Shown here: positions 11,415-22,316 of the stretch, piece after piece | How positions within the stretch are numbered: position 1 is the stretch's first letter | How the letters are laid out: the number at the start of each line of letters is the position of its first letter | DNA from: Bathymodiolus brooksi | Lineage: Eukaryota > Mollusca > Bivalvia > Mytilida > Modiolidae | Direction of reading: 5' to 3' | DNA length: 64,000 bases | Assembly (NCBI GenBank): GCA_963680875.1 | Contig: OY804579.1 | Span: forward strand, 84,309,095-84,373,094 | Made by a program: the position numbers and the translations under genes | Notes under the pieces: generated by a model | What the model was told of the DNA's origin: nothing | The model's database searches: none | Seen by the model: only the letters and a program-made list of their open reading frames with translations

Positions 11415-11633
11415 CCATAGGTACCCGATTTGTGGACCCCCCCCCCCTTTTTTAATTCATCACTTTTGTGGGACGTTTTCATTATAAACAGTGTGGAACA
11501 ACTTCAAACATTACCAACAACTCAATCCGAGATCGATATAAGCCCATTTCTAAAAACACAAAAACCCTCCTCTAGTCTATTCTAAAAAAAAATTAAAAAA
11601 AATAAGGGGGGTCCACAAATCGGGTACCTATGG
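11415..11633. mobile_element. 219-bp MITE with 6-bp target-site duplication
   Basis: Termini 'ccataggtacccgatttgtg' and 'cacaaatcgggtacctatgg' are perfect inverted repeats that continue into C-run/G-run. The direct repeat TTCCTA flanks both sides (11409-11414 and 11634-11639), which fits a target-site duplication. The interior is non-coding. Confidence 0.8.
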
Positions 11634-11639
11634 TTCCTA

Positions 11640-12109
11640 CATTTGACCATGCACTCCTTGAAGTTTGCAATAACTCAACTGTAAAACAAATAAAGAAAAA
11701 AATTACAGATTAATGACATAAAAAATTTAAGACCAGGATGTTGAATGTGACTTTGGCAAATGACAATTCTGCACAGACCGTTTTATATTTATTTCTTTTA
11801 ATGTTATTCAGAGTATCTCCATGATAAAATATTTTGATTACCTGTTGTTACATTCCCACAGCAATAGAATAGACTAAGTTTATTAACCAAATCAGGGCCC
11901 CAGGAGGGCATATACAAATAACAATTATGATTGATACACAACAACAATATATCAACCTAAATATTCGCGGTGAAATATCAATAATTGTGGTGCAGGCACA
12001 CTCGGGCAGGAAAAGAGATATATGCACATAAACGTACATACACTTACTCACATATATATGAGGGGGGATGAGAGAGAACATATACATATATATCAGGTGA
12101 TTCATCACC
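11640..12109. other. No gene seen
   Basis: AT-rich sequence. A 121-codon minus-strand frame (11848-12213) shows no recognisable domain. Confidence 0.4.
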
Positions 12110-12310
12110 AATCTGCAAGAGATACCTTGAGTCGATGCTAAAAGGAATAAAGTCCTACTTGTGTCTAGTGCAGACCGGCCATGTTGATGTGGAAGGAATA
12201 TTGTTTGGAACATGGAAAGGGATCAGAGCTTTTGGATAACCAGCAGTGAGCATCAAGGGACGATGCCAAAAAGAATATTTTCTTTCTCATGCTCAATGCA
12301 GGTCATCCAG
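12110..12310. repeat. ~120-bp tandem repeat flanking the LINE on its 3' side
   Basis: 'cgatgctaaaagg' (12131) and 'cgatgccaaaaag' (~12252) mark two monomers about 121 bases apart, the second preceded by 'cagcagtgagcatcaaggga'. The reverse complement of the same unit occurs at 17965-18256, on the other side of the LINE. Confidence 0.6.
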
Positions 12311-12335
12311 TTTGCAGATCTCCAATTCCATTTAA

Positions 12336-15300
12336 TCAAATAGTTGTTGATAAAAGATATTGACAAAGATATCTGAGTATTGTTGGGTCTTCATTATTTA
12401 AGATCCATATGAGTTTACATTTGTCATCTAAATTTTGAAAATTTTGACACTCAGATGTCAAATATGTAGTAAAAATTTCCCTATGGTTTGCATGGCAAGT
12501 ACAATGAAGTAAATAATGGATCTCATCTTCTACCTGACCCGAAGTGCACCTGCAACATATGCGGTTTTCCCGGAGAGTCCCCTGGTATCTTCCTATTTCT
12601 ATTTGTAATTTGTGAGCTGATATTATTAATTTGGACAACCTTCTTCTCTGCTCAAAATTTTTAATGATTGACAAATAATTCTCATATCCAAAATTGGTTT
12701 TTATTTTTAAATAAGTTCTTAATTTTCCCTCTTTAAGTGTTTTGTCCACAATTCCAAATAGTGTTGTTTTACAATTTTATTGCATTTATATTTAAAGGTT
12801 GATGTTTTGTCTGTCAAGAAATTAGTTAAGCTTGGTATATTTTGCAAAATATGTTTTACAGAGCCATACCATGATGGTTGCTTGCCTTCATATAAATTTT
12901 TAGTACATTTATATGCAGCTTTAATAAGTGGGAAAGATGAATCCAGATTTTCAAGTCTATGCCAAAATCTTAAAATTTGCTTTAATATATCGAAATGAAG
13001 AGGGAACCGGCCTAGTTCTGACTGTACTGCAAGATTGGTGCTTTTTTTATGCACTCCCAAAAGAAATTTACAGAACTTCAAGTGTACCCTTTTCACAATG
13101 TAGTTTAGAAAAAATTTGGTCTATTGGAATATTTCCATTTCTAAACCGTGAGGTAAACGGGTTAAAATAACCCCAAATTTCACAGCCATATAACAGAATC
13201 GGCTTAATAGTGTGATCAAAAACGTGAATTGAGGTTTTAACTTCAGGGTTGTGGACTAGAAAATCACTCTTCAATTTAAAAAGGGCCTTTAAGGCTTTCT
13301 GATAAAGTTCATTTTGAGCAAAGTTGAAGGAGCCAGAGTTGTTAAACCATATTCCTAAATATTTATAACGAGATACACATTCTAAATTATTATTCTGAAA
13401 TACAAACTTATGTGAAAGATGTTTGCCCGCCTAGTTAAAAACCAAAATTTTGGTTTTTTTAATATTGATATCAAGACACCAATCAGTACAAAATGCAGAA
13501 AGGTTGTCTAATTTTTCTTGCATTCCTTCTGCTGATTTGGATAATAAGACAATGTCATCAGCATACATCAAACAATGGATTGGGGAATTATCTAAAATGA
13601 CTGGGTCTTTTGTGTTACTGAGATAACTGGGAAGATCATTAATAAATATTTTAAATAAGTTGTCCCCTTGTTTTACTCCCAGTTTGGTGGCGAAAAATTC
13701 TGTTAATTTATCGTTTATCTTGACACAAGATGTACTATAACTGTACATGTTTTTTTATGATATTATAAAATCTTGAACTAACCCCTATTTCTAATAACTT
13801 GAGTTTAATTCCTGTATGTATAACTTTATCAAATGCTTTTTGAAAGTCGACAAAGCAGGCAAACACCCTTCCATCTTTAGTTTTACAATACTGGTCAATT
13901 ATACATTTTAAAATAAACATATGATCAGATGTTCTAGCTTTTCTAGTGAAACCTATTTGACAGTCATCAATAATATTATTTTGCTTTAAGAAGGAATCTA
14001 GTCTTTCATTTAAAATACTGTTGAAAACTTTGCCAACTGAGCTGGTAATAGTAATACCTCGGTAATTGTTGGGATCTGCGGCACCACCAGATTTATGTAT
14101 TACAGAGATATAACCTTCAGCCCATGACTGTGGATATTTGCCATGAGACAGACAGGAATTAAATAATTTTGAGAGACATGGCAATAGTACTGTTTGGCTC
14201 TGTTTTATCATGGTATTGGAAATATTATCAAGACCTGGGCCTTCTTGTTTTTCAGCTTTGATATTGCTGAGGTGATCTCTTTTTGGGAAATAACATTATC
14301 TAAATCATTATAACATGGTATCTTTTCAAGGTCATCAAGTCTTCTCTCCAACTGAGATAGTCTTACTTTATATGATTCTTTAAGTTCTCCAAGGGATTGG
14401 AAATGGAACAACCACTTGGATGGTGCTACAGCAGAACTATAATCCTTATTTTTTTTGTTTTTGAGTTCGTTAATAACATTCCAATACAATTTTGGGTTAT
14501 CGTCATGAAGAGACTGAAGCTGATCAATCAGAGAGTTCTTGTACTCCCTGTATTTGAACTTCCTCAGTCTGGAATATTGCTTGTCAAGTTTGAAATAATG
14601 CCCTCGTACTAAAGGATCATGTGGGAATTTACTGTAGACTTTCCCGTAATTTATTAACTTCCTCCTAAGTGACTTAAGATCTATATCATGCCATTTCTTA
14701 TCTTTACAACTTTTTTTACTCTTTGTACCCCGTTTGAGTGAAATTGAGGCGGCTGAAATAAATATATTTGATAGTTCTGCTGACGCATCATCAATTAAGA
14801 TTTGTGAATTATTAATATCTTTATTTTTAAAATTTTCTATCTTTTTCTGTATATCTGGAGATAAAAGGGCTGCCTGGAATTCAGCTATAGAATCATCTGA
14901 CCATATAAAATTACTACTTTTGTCATACAGTTTAACCTCATCAGCTATTATATCAATAGTAAATTTTGCTGACATTGACCATTCAATTATACAATGACAA
15001 TCTGATATTGTAGGTACAAAATTATTAACATTAAAATACAATATTTGATCCAGAATACTCTCCGAGATTAAAGTATAATCGACAATACTTGTACCATTTG
15101 CCGTGTAGCAAGTGTAATTGCCACATAAATCACCAAGGACTCTACCATTTAACATTCTAATCTGATTAGAAATACAAAAATCAATAAGTTCCTTTCCCCG
15201 TGTGTCTAAAGTGGTATCTTTACTGTTACGGCATCGGATTTGCTTATCAACAGTATAGTTGTTAAAAAGGGGTGTATGTGAGTTATCATCGTCTATGATA

Positions 15301-15800
15301 AAGTCATCAGAACTTGAGACCCTGGCATTGAAATCACCACATAAAAGGATATTACCATATTTCTTGTATTCAACTGTTTCGTTTTCTATGCATTCCAGAA
15401 TATCATGGTTGAGCCCCTGGGTATATGATGATGTCATAGGTGGGTTATAAACCAAACAAATATATAGGTCTTTCAAAAATCCAAAGAAGGATTTTTCTAA
15501 TTTTATCCACTGAAAATCAGGGTTTGTATTTTTTTGAATTTTTACATGTGGTCTTATATGAGACTTAGTTAATGTAGCTAACCCTCCAAAATAGCGGTTA
15601 TTGGGTCTACAAATAGGCCTACATATTTGATAAAAAATAAAATGTTCCCACTCTGTGAATATTGGATTCATAACCAATATGTGTTTCAGATAAAAACACA
15701 ATGTCATACTTGTTAATTTTGTTGATAAAAAAGAGATCCTCTAATTTACTGCCCTCCTTGTTTTTCAGACCCCCTACATTTAAAAAAACACATTTTTAAG
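12336..15800 (-). pseudogene. Decayed non-LTR retrotransposon ORF2 (endonuclease + reverse transcriptase)
   Basis: Read from 15800 downward: an N-terminal piece with NVGGLKNKEG and FLSETHIG, then an AP-type endonuclease (LLCGDFNAR, SIVDYTLIS, ISDCHCII), reverse transcriptase blocks (DPNNYRGITITSSVGK, FVDFQKAFDKV, GVKQGD, YADDIVLLS), a thumb piece (IKPILLYGCEIWG), and a C-terminal region with a Cys/His cluster (CCRCTSG...HYLLHC). The frame is broken by frameshifts near 15640, 14240, 13740, 13090 and 12735 and a TAG near 13430, so no product is expected. The paired ORF1 at 16524-17657 has an esterase domain, which points to the CR1/L2 group. It is a minus-strand copy of about 5.3 kb together with ORF1. 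Confidence 0.85.
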
Positions 15801-15858
15801 GAGGGTGATGAGTGTAATGGGACCATTACTAATTTTCATAAAGTACTACTGATCTTGG

Positions 15859-16038
15859 TTATTTTTGGGATAAAAGAGTGCTACTTTTCTGATTGCACAA
15901 ACAAAAAAACAAAAAAAGTTATTTTTGGGATAAAAGAGTGCTACTTTTCTGATTGCACAAACAAAAAAACAAAAAAAGTTATTTTTGGGATAAAAGAGTG
16001 CTACTTTTCTGATTGCACAAACAAACAAACAAAAAAAG
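15859..16038. repeat. 60-bp tandem repeat, three copies
   Basis: Three head-to-tail copies of exactly 60 bases ('ttatttttgggataaaagag', 'tgctacttttctgattgcac', then A-rich). The only difference noticed is in the last copy's A/C-rich end. It lies between the two LINE ORFs, so it is either an inter-ORF repeat of the element or a local expansion. Confidence 0.9.
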
Positions 16039-16523
16039 AACCCCAAAAAAAAACAAAAAAACAAAAAAAACCCACACTATTGTAGGAAGAGATAAGTGGT
16101 TATTATACTTCCAAGTGTAGATTAAAGGGAAAATACAAGGAATATTATTTACACTGTTCTATAATAACCCAACTATTAAAAAAATAAAAAAATAAAGGAG
16201 GGTTGAAAAATCAGTTAATACTTTTGCTGATTAAAACAGTGGTATTTTGTTTTTATGTGACCAGTTAAGTTATTGGTAGTTTCAACAATTTTTGGTGATA
16301 TCCTGGTATTGGCTAGCAGACATTCTGTACTGGATTAAAGGTTAATAACTATATGCACATTCTATTTGAATTTGAATAAAAAAAAAAATATAAAAAAAAA
16401 TGAGATACATGTACCATTGATAACATATTACATGGTGATGATTGTACAGTGTATTGTTTTGTTGTAACATATTTTATATGCATATATAAATTATTTATGC
16501 AAGTATAGTCCATTATGTCATGT
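16039..16523. other. LINE inter-ORF region
   Basis: AT-rich sequence between ORF1 and ORF2 of the minus-strand LINE, with poly-A and A/C-rich runs. No separate gene is seen. Confidence 0.45.
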
Positions 16524-17657
16524 TTATCTAAAACGGCCGCGTCCAATTCCTCTGCCAATTCTGTTTCGGGATCGGCTTCTTTGTCTTCTTATCGGTAATG
16601 GAATATTCAGAATGTGATGTACAGTTTTCTTTATGTTCATTGCTAAGAGTGATACACCTTTCTCATTTAAGTGGTATCCGTCCGGCTTAAGTAAATCTGA
16701 ATTTGGTTGTCCTTCGAAGTATAAATTATGATGATCCAGGAGACAAACAGAGGTAGTGTGATCTTCGTCGCTAAACTGTTGCTTCAGTAGTGCATTTACT
16801 ATCTGACCATTCGGAGTGGCTAATGATATGATGCATATTGTATTTTTCCATTTTCTATTAATGATGGTGATAATTCTAGTGAGATCTTCCACACAGTCCT
16901 GATGCGACTTAGTCTTGAGATCATTAGTTAGAGAATGTAGTACAACCACATCAGGAGGAGTGTGTGGGTTGCATGATAATATGTAATCTCTGCATTCTTG
17001 CAGGGTATAGCTAATGTGCTTAACAACTTCAACATCAGGCGTGAGTTTTTCTTCATTTATACCACTGATGTTTGAGGTTCCGATGAGGAGAGCAACAGGT
17101 TTTGGAGGTTGATCATATTTTGTCTGTTCATTTTTCTGGCATAATTTTCCAGAAGCAGAGCTAATGCCTGTCACATGTGTTGCATTGTCAAATGAGTCTG
17201 ACAACTGACTTTTCAGATTAAGGATTTCATCTTGAGCTTTATCTAGGGTTGTTTTGAGAGCACGTTCTGAATCTAGAAGCTGCTGTATTTCCTGGTTTTT
17301 TTCACCCAGTCTATTAGAAACGAAGGCAGTCTCAGAATTTGTAGATGTTACCAGATTTTTCAGTTCATTTCTGGTTTCGTTTAACATTTCTCTCTGATGT
17401 TTTAAAGTATCCTCATACTGTGATTTGACCAGCAGAATATTTCCCCTTTCATGCTGAAGTTGTGCTTTAAGTGAGTCTCTTTCTTCTTTTAAATTTATCA
17501 TTTGTTGTTTAAGTGTTGCACATATAGCCTCAGCAGATTTGTTTGTACCTTGTTGAGGGATTATTTTTGCAATTGATGAATTGTAAACATTTACAGCATC
17601 CAGTATTTTAGACGAATCTATCAATGTCACATTTTCCAGTTTTTTTATTGCTCCCAA
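16524..17657 (-). pseudogene. LINE ORF1: coiled coil plus SGNH-esterase, basic RG-rich tail
   Basis: An open frame of 377 codons. Residues ~45-155 form a Leu/Glu/Lys-rich coiled coil. Residues ~187-350 look like an SGNH/GDSL-type esterase: LLIGTSN with Ser195 as the nucleophile candidate, SLTNDL (Asn245-Asp246), and DGYH (Asp326, His329). The C-terminus is a basic RS/RG-rich tail (~357-377), suited to RNA binding. ORF1 proteins with an esterase domain are known from CR1-like retrotransposons. The frame opens with TTG, not ATG; the first in-frame ATG is codon 53 and a TAA lies upstream, so the N-terminus is probably damaged. ORF2 follows downstream on the same strand but is broken. Confidence 0.8.
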
Positions 17658-17703
17658 AAAACAGTTTTCTATGTATTCATATACTTATGCTTTTTCTTTT
17701 ATC

Positions 17704-17920
17704 GGGGCCCGGGTGGCTCAATGAGTTAGGTAGTTGGATTACCTAACAACTCATACTGCAAGTCCATCACCAACACGGCGTGGGTTCGCACCCGGCTTTG
17801 TAATTACAAAAAGGTGCACTCGACTCGCAGCCACAAGTGATGGTTATCTCCGGGTACCATGAAAGAGCAGAAATATTGCTAAAAGTGGCGTTAAACACCA
17901 AAAATCAATCAATCAATAAA
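17704..17920 (+). mobile_element. Complete tRNA-derived SINE with 12-bp target-site duplication
   Basis: It starts 'ggggcccgggtggctcaatg' with an A-box-like tggctcaatgag, has a B-box-like gggttcgcaccc, and ends with 'ggcgttaaacacc' and an (aatc)n tail. The direct repeat TTTTCTTTTATC flanks it exactly (17692-17703 and 17921-17932). The head differs from the other SINEs in this window, while the tail is shared. Confidence 0.9.
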
Positions 17921-17964
17921 TTTTCTTTTATCAGATTGCAAGTATAACACATCCTCTACCTTAT

Positions 17965-18256
17965 TCGCTAACTTGTTTGCTTTAAACACGGGAAGGATAA
18001 TCAATTCATACAATTAAATATTTGGGTATGAGCAAACATCCTTTTAGCATCGTCCCCTGGTGTCTTCTGCTGAAGGGCAACCTATGTGCTTGCCTTTCTG
18101 CTTTAGACACTGGGAGGATATAAATGGCTCATACCTCAAAATTAAGGGTTGACCATCATCCTTTTAGCACCGTCACCTGGTGCTCCTTCAGAAAGGTTAT
18201 CATTGTGTTTGCCTCTCTGCTTCAGACACGGGTAGGATACAACTAGTCGGCTCTAT
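17965..18256. repeat. ~120-bp tandem repeat flanking the LINE on its 5' side
   Basis: About 2.4 monomers marked by 'gctttagacactgggagg', 'catccttttagcaYcgtc' and 'cctggtg'. On the minus strand they match the repeat at 12110-12310 ('gggacgatgctaaaagg'), so the LINE is bracketed by inverted copies. Confidence 0.65.
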
Positions 18257-18411
18257 CTATTTATTTATCATCGTATTTATATGATGCATTATATGATATC
18301 ATAGCTGGATGTATTAAAACATCAACCACACTGAGCATATAAATGACATGTTATAAGTATATGTTATTGTATCTTTGTCTTTGTTAAACATATGTTATGT
18401 TTTAAATAATT

Positions 18412-19053
18412 TTGTAACATAAATACGCATTTTTCCTTTGATGTTTTTATGCAATAATCAACTTAAAAATAGTGAACTTTTACAAACCATGGTCTAACAT
18501 GAAGATCTTGATGTTATTCCATGATTTTGACGTCATAGTATTATATATACCATGGATCTTACGAATTAACTTATTTAAACCAACGAATCCGAAGGATGAG
18601 TTGGTTTAAATAAGTTCATGAGTAAGATCCATGGTATATATGTTTTGTAACAGAAATTACATGATTGACAGATTTATGACGTCAAAATCATGGAATAACA
18701 GATCTAATACGTCAAAATCATGGAATAACAGATCTATGACGTCAAAATCATGGAATAACAGATCTATGACGTCAAAATCATGGAATAACATCAAGATCTT
18801 CATGTTAGACCATGGTTTGTAAAAGTTCACTATTCTTAAGTTGATTATTGCATAAAAACATCAAAGGAAAAATACGTATTTATGTTACAAGGTCTGTTAT
18901 TCCATGATTTTGACGTCATATGATCTGTTATTCCATGATTTTGACGTCATGGATCTGTCAATCATGTAATATCTGTTACAAACCATATATACCATGGATC
19001 TTACTCATGAACTTATTTAAACCAACTCATCCTTCGGATTCGTTGGTTTAAAT
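18412..19053. mobile_element. Nested foldback element
   Basis: Three overlapping inverted repeats. Arms 18412-18537 and 18764-18890 (~126 bp) pair. Arms ~18576-18733 and 18892-19053 also pair. A further palindrome sits at about 18546-18640, centred on 'aaccaacgaatccgaaggat'. The centre contains a 30-bp tandem repeat. No coding capacity. Confidence 0.85.
18660..18790. repeat. 30-bp tandem repeat with TGACGTCA octamers
   Basis: About four copies of 'agatctatgacgtcaaaatc' plus 'atggaataac'. Perfect TGACGTCA octamers lie at 18677, 18737 and 18767 here, and at 18528, 18911 and 18942 in the flanking arms. One copy has lost the octamer (~18707). Confidence 0.85.
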
Positions 19054-19426
19054 TCTTCTTCTTCTTCTTCTTAACCTACGATATTTTTTTCCAAGAACCG
19101 AGACATAAAACAATTATATCAATTGATGATATGTATACGTCTCTATTTAAAATAGTCCTATGAGTTTTCGTGGCAACAGTGCTCGTGGTAGTGGCGGATC
19201 TACCAGATGCTGCTACTAAGGTTCGGTGTGTTCGACTATTGTCTGTGAGCTCGATACAACAGTGTGATGTACGTCCGGTCAGTCACTTTCAAAGGAAAAT
19301 CAATATAAAGGAAACACTAAAGACATTTATATATATAGATTTATTGTTTAATAATTATAGCTGCTGTCTATCTGTTCTATCTATCTATCTATACGTTCGA
19401 AACTCAAAACAAAGATAATTAACCCC
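19054..19426. other. No gene seen; (TTC)n and (CTAT)n microsatellites
   Basis: A short ttcttcttc tract at ~19052-19070 and ctatctatctat near 19377-19392. The open frame 19170-19418 has no recognisable domain. Confidence 0.45.
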
Positions 19427-19434
19427 ATTTATAC

Positions 19435-19864
19435 CACAGACACTCGAATTCCGGACCCCCTTTTTCCTCATTTGGTCCCTCCCGCGATTATGGTATGGAT
19501 CTTTGTTTGGAAGTATATCTTTGAGCCATTTATCCATATTTTACAACATTTCGTGATACAACTCTCTCGTTCTACTAACTTTTGTTTCTAGGCCATGCTG
19601 CCGTTTTACTTAAATTTCGTGTTACAACTCTCTCGTTCTACTAACTTTTGTTTCTAAGTCCAGCTGCCGTTTACTAGATTTTTTTTAAGTAAAACGGCAG
19701 CTGGACCTAGAAACAAAAGTTAGTAGAACTAGAGAGTTGTAACACGAAATGTTGTAAAATATGGATAAATGGCTCGAAGATATACTTCCAGACAAAGATC
19801 CATACCATAATCGCGGGAAGGACCAAATGAGGAAAAAGGGGGGTCCGAAATTCGAGTGCCTGTG
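19435..19864. mobile_element. MITE with long inverted arms and 8-bp target-site duplication (hAT-like)
   Basis: Ends 'cacagacactcgaattccgg' and '...ttcgagtgcctgtg' are imperfect inverted repeats, with arms of roughly 180-240 bp meeting near 19680. The direct repeat ATTTATAC flanks both ends (19427-19434 and 19865-19872). Eight-base duplications are typical of hAT elements; the superfamily is inferred from that alone. The left arm carries an extra ~65-bp internal duplication. A one-arm copy is at 63048-63225. Confidence 0.85.
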
Positions 19865-20068
19865 ATTTATACCACTTACGTCATGTCGCTCTTTTCTTTT
19901 CACAAATTCAAGTTCAACTTGCAACATGCATGATTTATAGATTCTAAAAACTCTACTTATCAGTTTTGCTGCTTTTGTCCAAGTACCTCTAGGCCTGTGA
20001 ATCGAATTGTTCAAAACAAAGTGTGCATTGTTCGAACGTGTACATACCTTGATGTTCAATATTTGTAG

Positions 20069-20247
20069 GCGTCGTAGGACCAACGTATAGTTCGGACGCG
20101 GAAGTGGTATCTAAAGTATTAAGTTCCATGTCTAGTAAATACCGCCTTCCTCAGATTGGTTTTACAACAACATCAGCAAGCCTTGGAAGCCATGCTTTAT
20201 ATCCTAATTTCTTCAGAACAGTTCCTCCAGATGATGTACAAATAAAG
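20069..20247 (+). CDS. Single exon of a class C GPCR ligand-binding domain (mGluR-like)
   Basis: The acceptor 'atatttgtag' precedes 20069 and a GT follows 20247 (AAG|GTAGAC, a weak donor). The 59 codons read VVGPTYSSDAEVVSKVLSS, then LPQIGFTTTSASLGS and YPNFFRTVPPDDVQ. This is the conserved segment of the extracellular Venus-flytrap domain of metabotropic glutamate-type receptors, which bind amino acids at the cell surface; the TTSAS region lies in the ligand-contacting loop of that family. I found no neighbouring exon in the window, so it may be an exon of a gene with very long introns or a stranded copy. The open frame continues past the donor to 20439, but family similarity stops at the donor. 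Confidence 0.75.
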
Positions 20248-20249
20248 GT

Positions 20250-21118
20250 AGACGTTGTCATACCAATACAATCGAAACCTCATTATCTTGAAGTAAATAA
20301 AATGTCACAATTTTTTTATGGTCCAGCAACAACCCATAAAGATGATCATTTTGCAAAAATAACTGCATTAAAATTGGAAGAAAATACAAAAGTTAAAATT
20401 TCGAATCACCCCTTTTGTACCCTTTCATGTCATAAATAGTAATAATTACAGTAACATTATACATTTTTCTAAAAGGGATTTTCCTAAGAAATTTATTACA
20501 AAACCTCATCAAATTGAGATGAACAATTATTCACCATGTAACCCCCCCCCCCCCCCCCCCCCCCCGAAATACCAATTTTTGCACCAAATACGGTCTCTTC
20601 TTTGGATACAGGCATGGACAGTGTTACATAATAAAATAAAATGGATTCCATAAAGTCAGCCAATTTATTGTTAAATCTGACATTTTAATTGGAATAATAC
20701 AAAAGAACAATTCATCAGAAGATACAACTCTTCATTAGAATTAAATATGTTTTCTATAAATATACTTGTCAGAGGACATATCAGTAAAAAATGTTACTCA
20801 TCTTTGATTGTGTTAAGTTGACAGTACTGACAGGTTCTTACTGTCTATACTGTCAGGGGCGTGGCTATGTTAGGCTCCAATACCTGAATATCGGCTAATT
20901 GAAATATCAATATTCGTTTCTTTAAAGTGACAGCAAGGTGATGGAATATATAAAGTACAAACAAACGCCAACTGTTTTATCTTTATTAAACTTGTTCTGT
21001 GGCAGGTTTTTTTTTAATGGCTGTAGTCAACTGGGTAGACTCTGAGAAAAATGTATATTCTTTCCAACTTAAAAAAAATGTTTTTACTTGCACTATTATT
21101 TTGTACCAGAAAGTTGAC
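20250..21118. other. No gene seen; contains a 24-base poly-C run
   Basis: Intron-like or intergenic DNA, with C24 at 20542-20565. No further GPCR exon was recognised. Confidence 0.4.
20542..20565. repeat. Poly-C tract (24)
   Basis: An uninterrupted run of C. A run of the same length is at 37094-37117. Confidence 0.95.
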
Positions 21119-22316
21119 GGAGGCAGTTGCCTCCTCCTCCTCTGTGTAATTTACGGCCATGGCATTGGTTTTACTTTTGTCTCGGTCGATCAGAAACCAA
21201 GACAGCTATCTTGGATTTCGAATCACTCCAAAGTAACAACACTTCTTCAGAACCCTTAGAAGACCATTTCTATCAAATCTATTGAATTCATATGCAGTAG
21301 TTTTGAAAAAGGTCGAAATTGTCCTTGCCAAGCAGAGTACATGACGCCCTTCTTGAATTTCGAATTGATGAATCGATATACACTTCTTCAGAATCGCTCC
21401 AGAAACATTTCAGAAAAGATTAGCGACTTGATATGAAGTAGCCTTTAAATAATGCCAAAATGTCTCAAGCAATCAGAGATCAGGGCGGCCATCTTCATTT
21501 CAAATCGTTGTGAATAGTGATAGCACTTTTCCATGATCACTAGAAAAACATTTCTGTTAAATATGGTGACTTCACATGCAGTAGCTATGAGGGAATGTTG
21601 AACATGTCTCAGCCAGTTAGAGGACAAGAAAACCATCTTGAATGTTAAAACTATGTTCTGCTATGGTGGCTATCCTGGATTTTTGATCAACACACGCACA
21701 CACAAACTTTGTAAAGGACCATCCAATACATATTCCAGCAATGTTTGCTTTCAAATAGTTCATTGGTTTCAGATTGGAGTAATCTGGAAATATTTTTTTC
21801 TTAGGTAGTTTTAAATTTGTCTTGCGATGGTGGCCATCTTTGATTTCTGTTCAACGCAACCAAAACACAATTTCTGCTGGACTATTCAAGTACAGTTTGG
21901 GTGCAATCAAATTTATAGTTACTGTGATTTTTTGTATTTTCTCGTAGTCCACTGTTAAAACTTTGTTTGGTGGTGGTGGCCATCTTGGATTTCCAATGGC
22001 CAAAAACGTTTTCAGAGAATCATATAAGGAACATTCCTACCTACTAACATTTCCATCCTACATGTGGCTTTGCATTAGAGAAGAAGATTTTTAGCCAATC
22101 AGAAAGCATAATTGGTCCTAGCAACCAAGTTTGAATTCCAATTGAAACGGAAATCGTATAACATGTTCCGAACTGCCCAAGTAACATTTCTGCATAGTTT
22201 TGTTCCAATTGGACCAGTGGTTTGTGAGAAATAGATTGAAATGTAAACAGAACTTATGGATGACAGCAGGCACTAAGTGATGATAATAGCTTCAACCTTT
22301 TGTGTCAGGTGAGCTG
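21119..22316 (+). mobile_element. Degenerate 'ggccatcttgg'-core element, ~1.2 kb
   Basis: It opens with a 7-bp hairpin (ggaggca/tgcctcc) and ends 'gatgataatagcttcaacc...tgtcaggtgagctgaa'. In between, diverged monomers repeat 'gccatcttNgattt', 'cacttcttcagaa', 'gacttcacatgcagtag' and 'ccaatcagag', parallel to 7138-8335. The 5' boundary is uncertain. Confidence 0.55.

Noticed and set aside
15846..16085. Small frames on both strands between the LINE ORFs
   Set aside because: Generated by the 60-bp tandem repeat.
18631..18822. 63-codon frame with SKSWNNRS repeats
   Set aside because: The 30-bp repeat keeps one frame open. Non-coding foldback element.
20248..20439. Continuation of the GPCR frame past 20247
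   Set aside because: Family similarity stops at the GT and the sequence becomes AT-rich. It is treated as intron.
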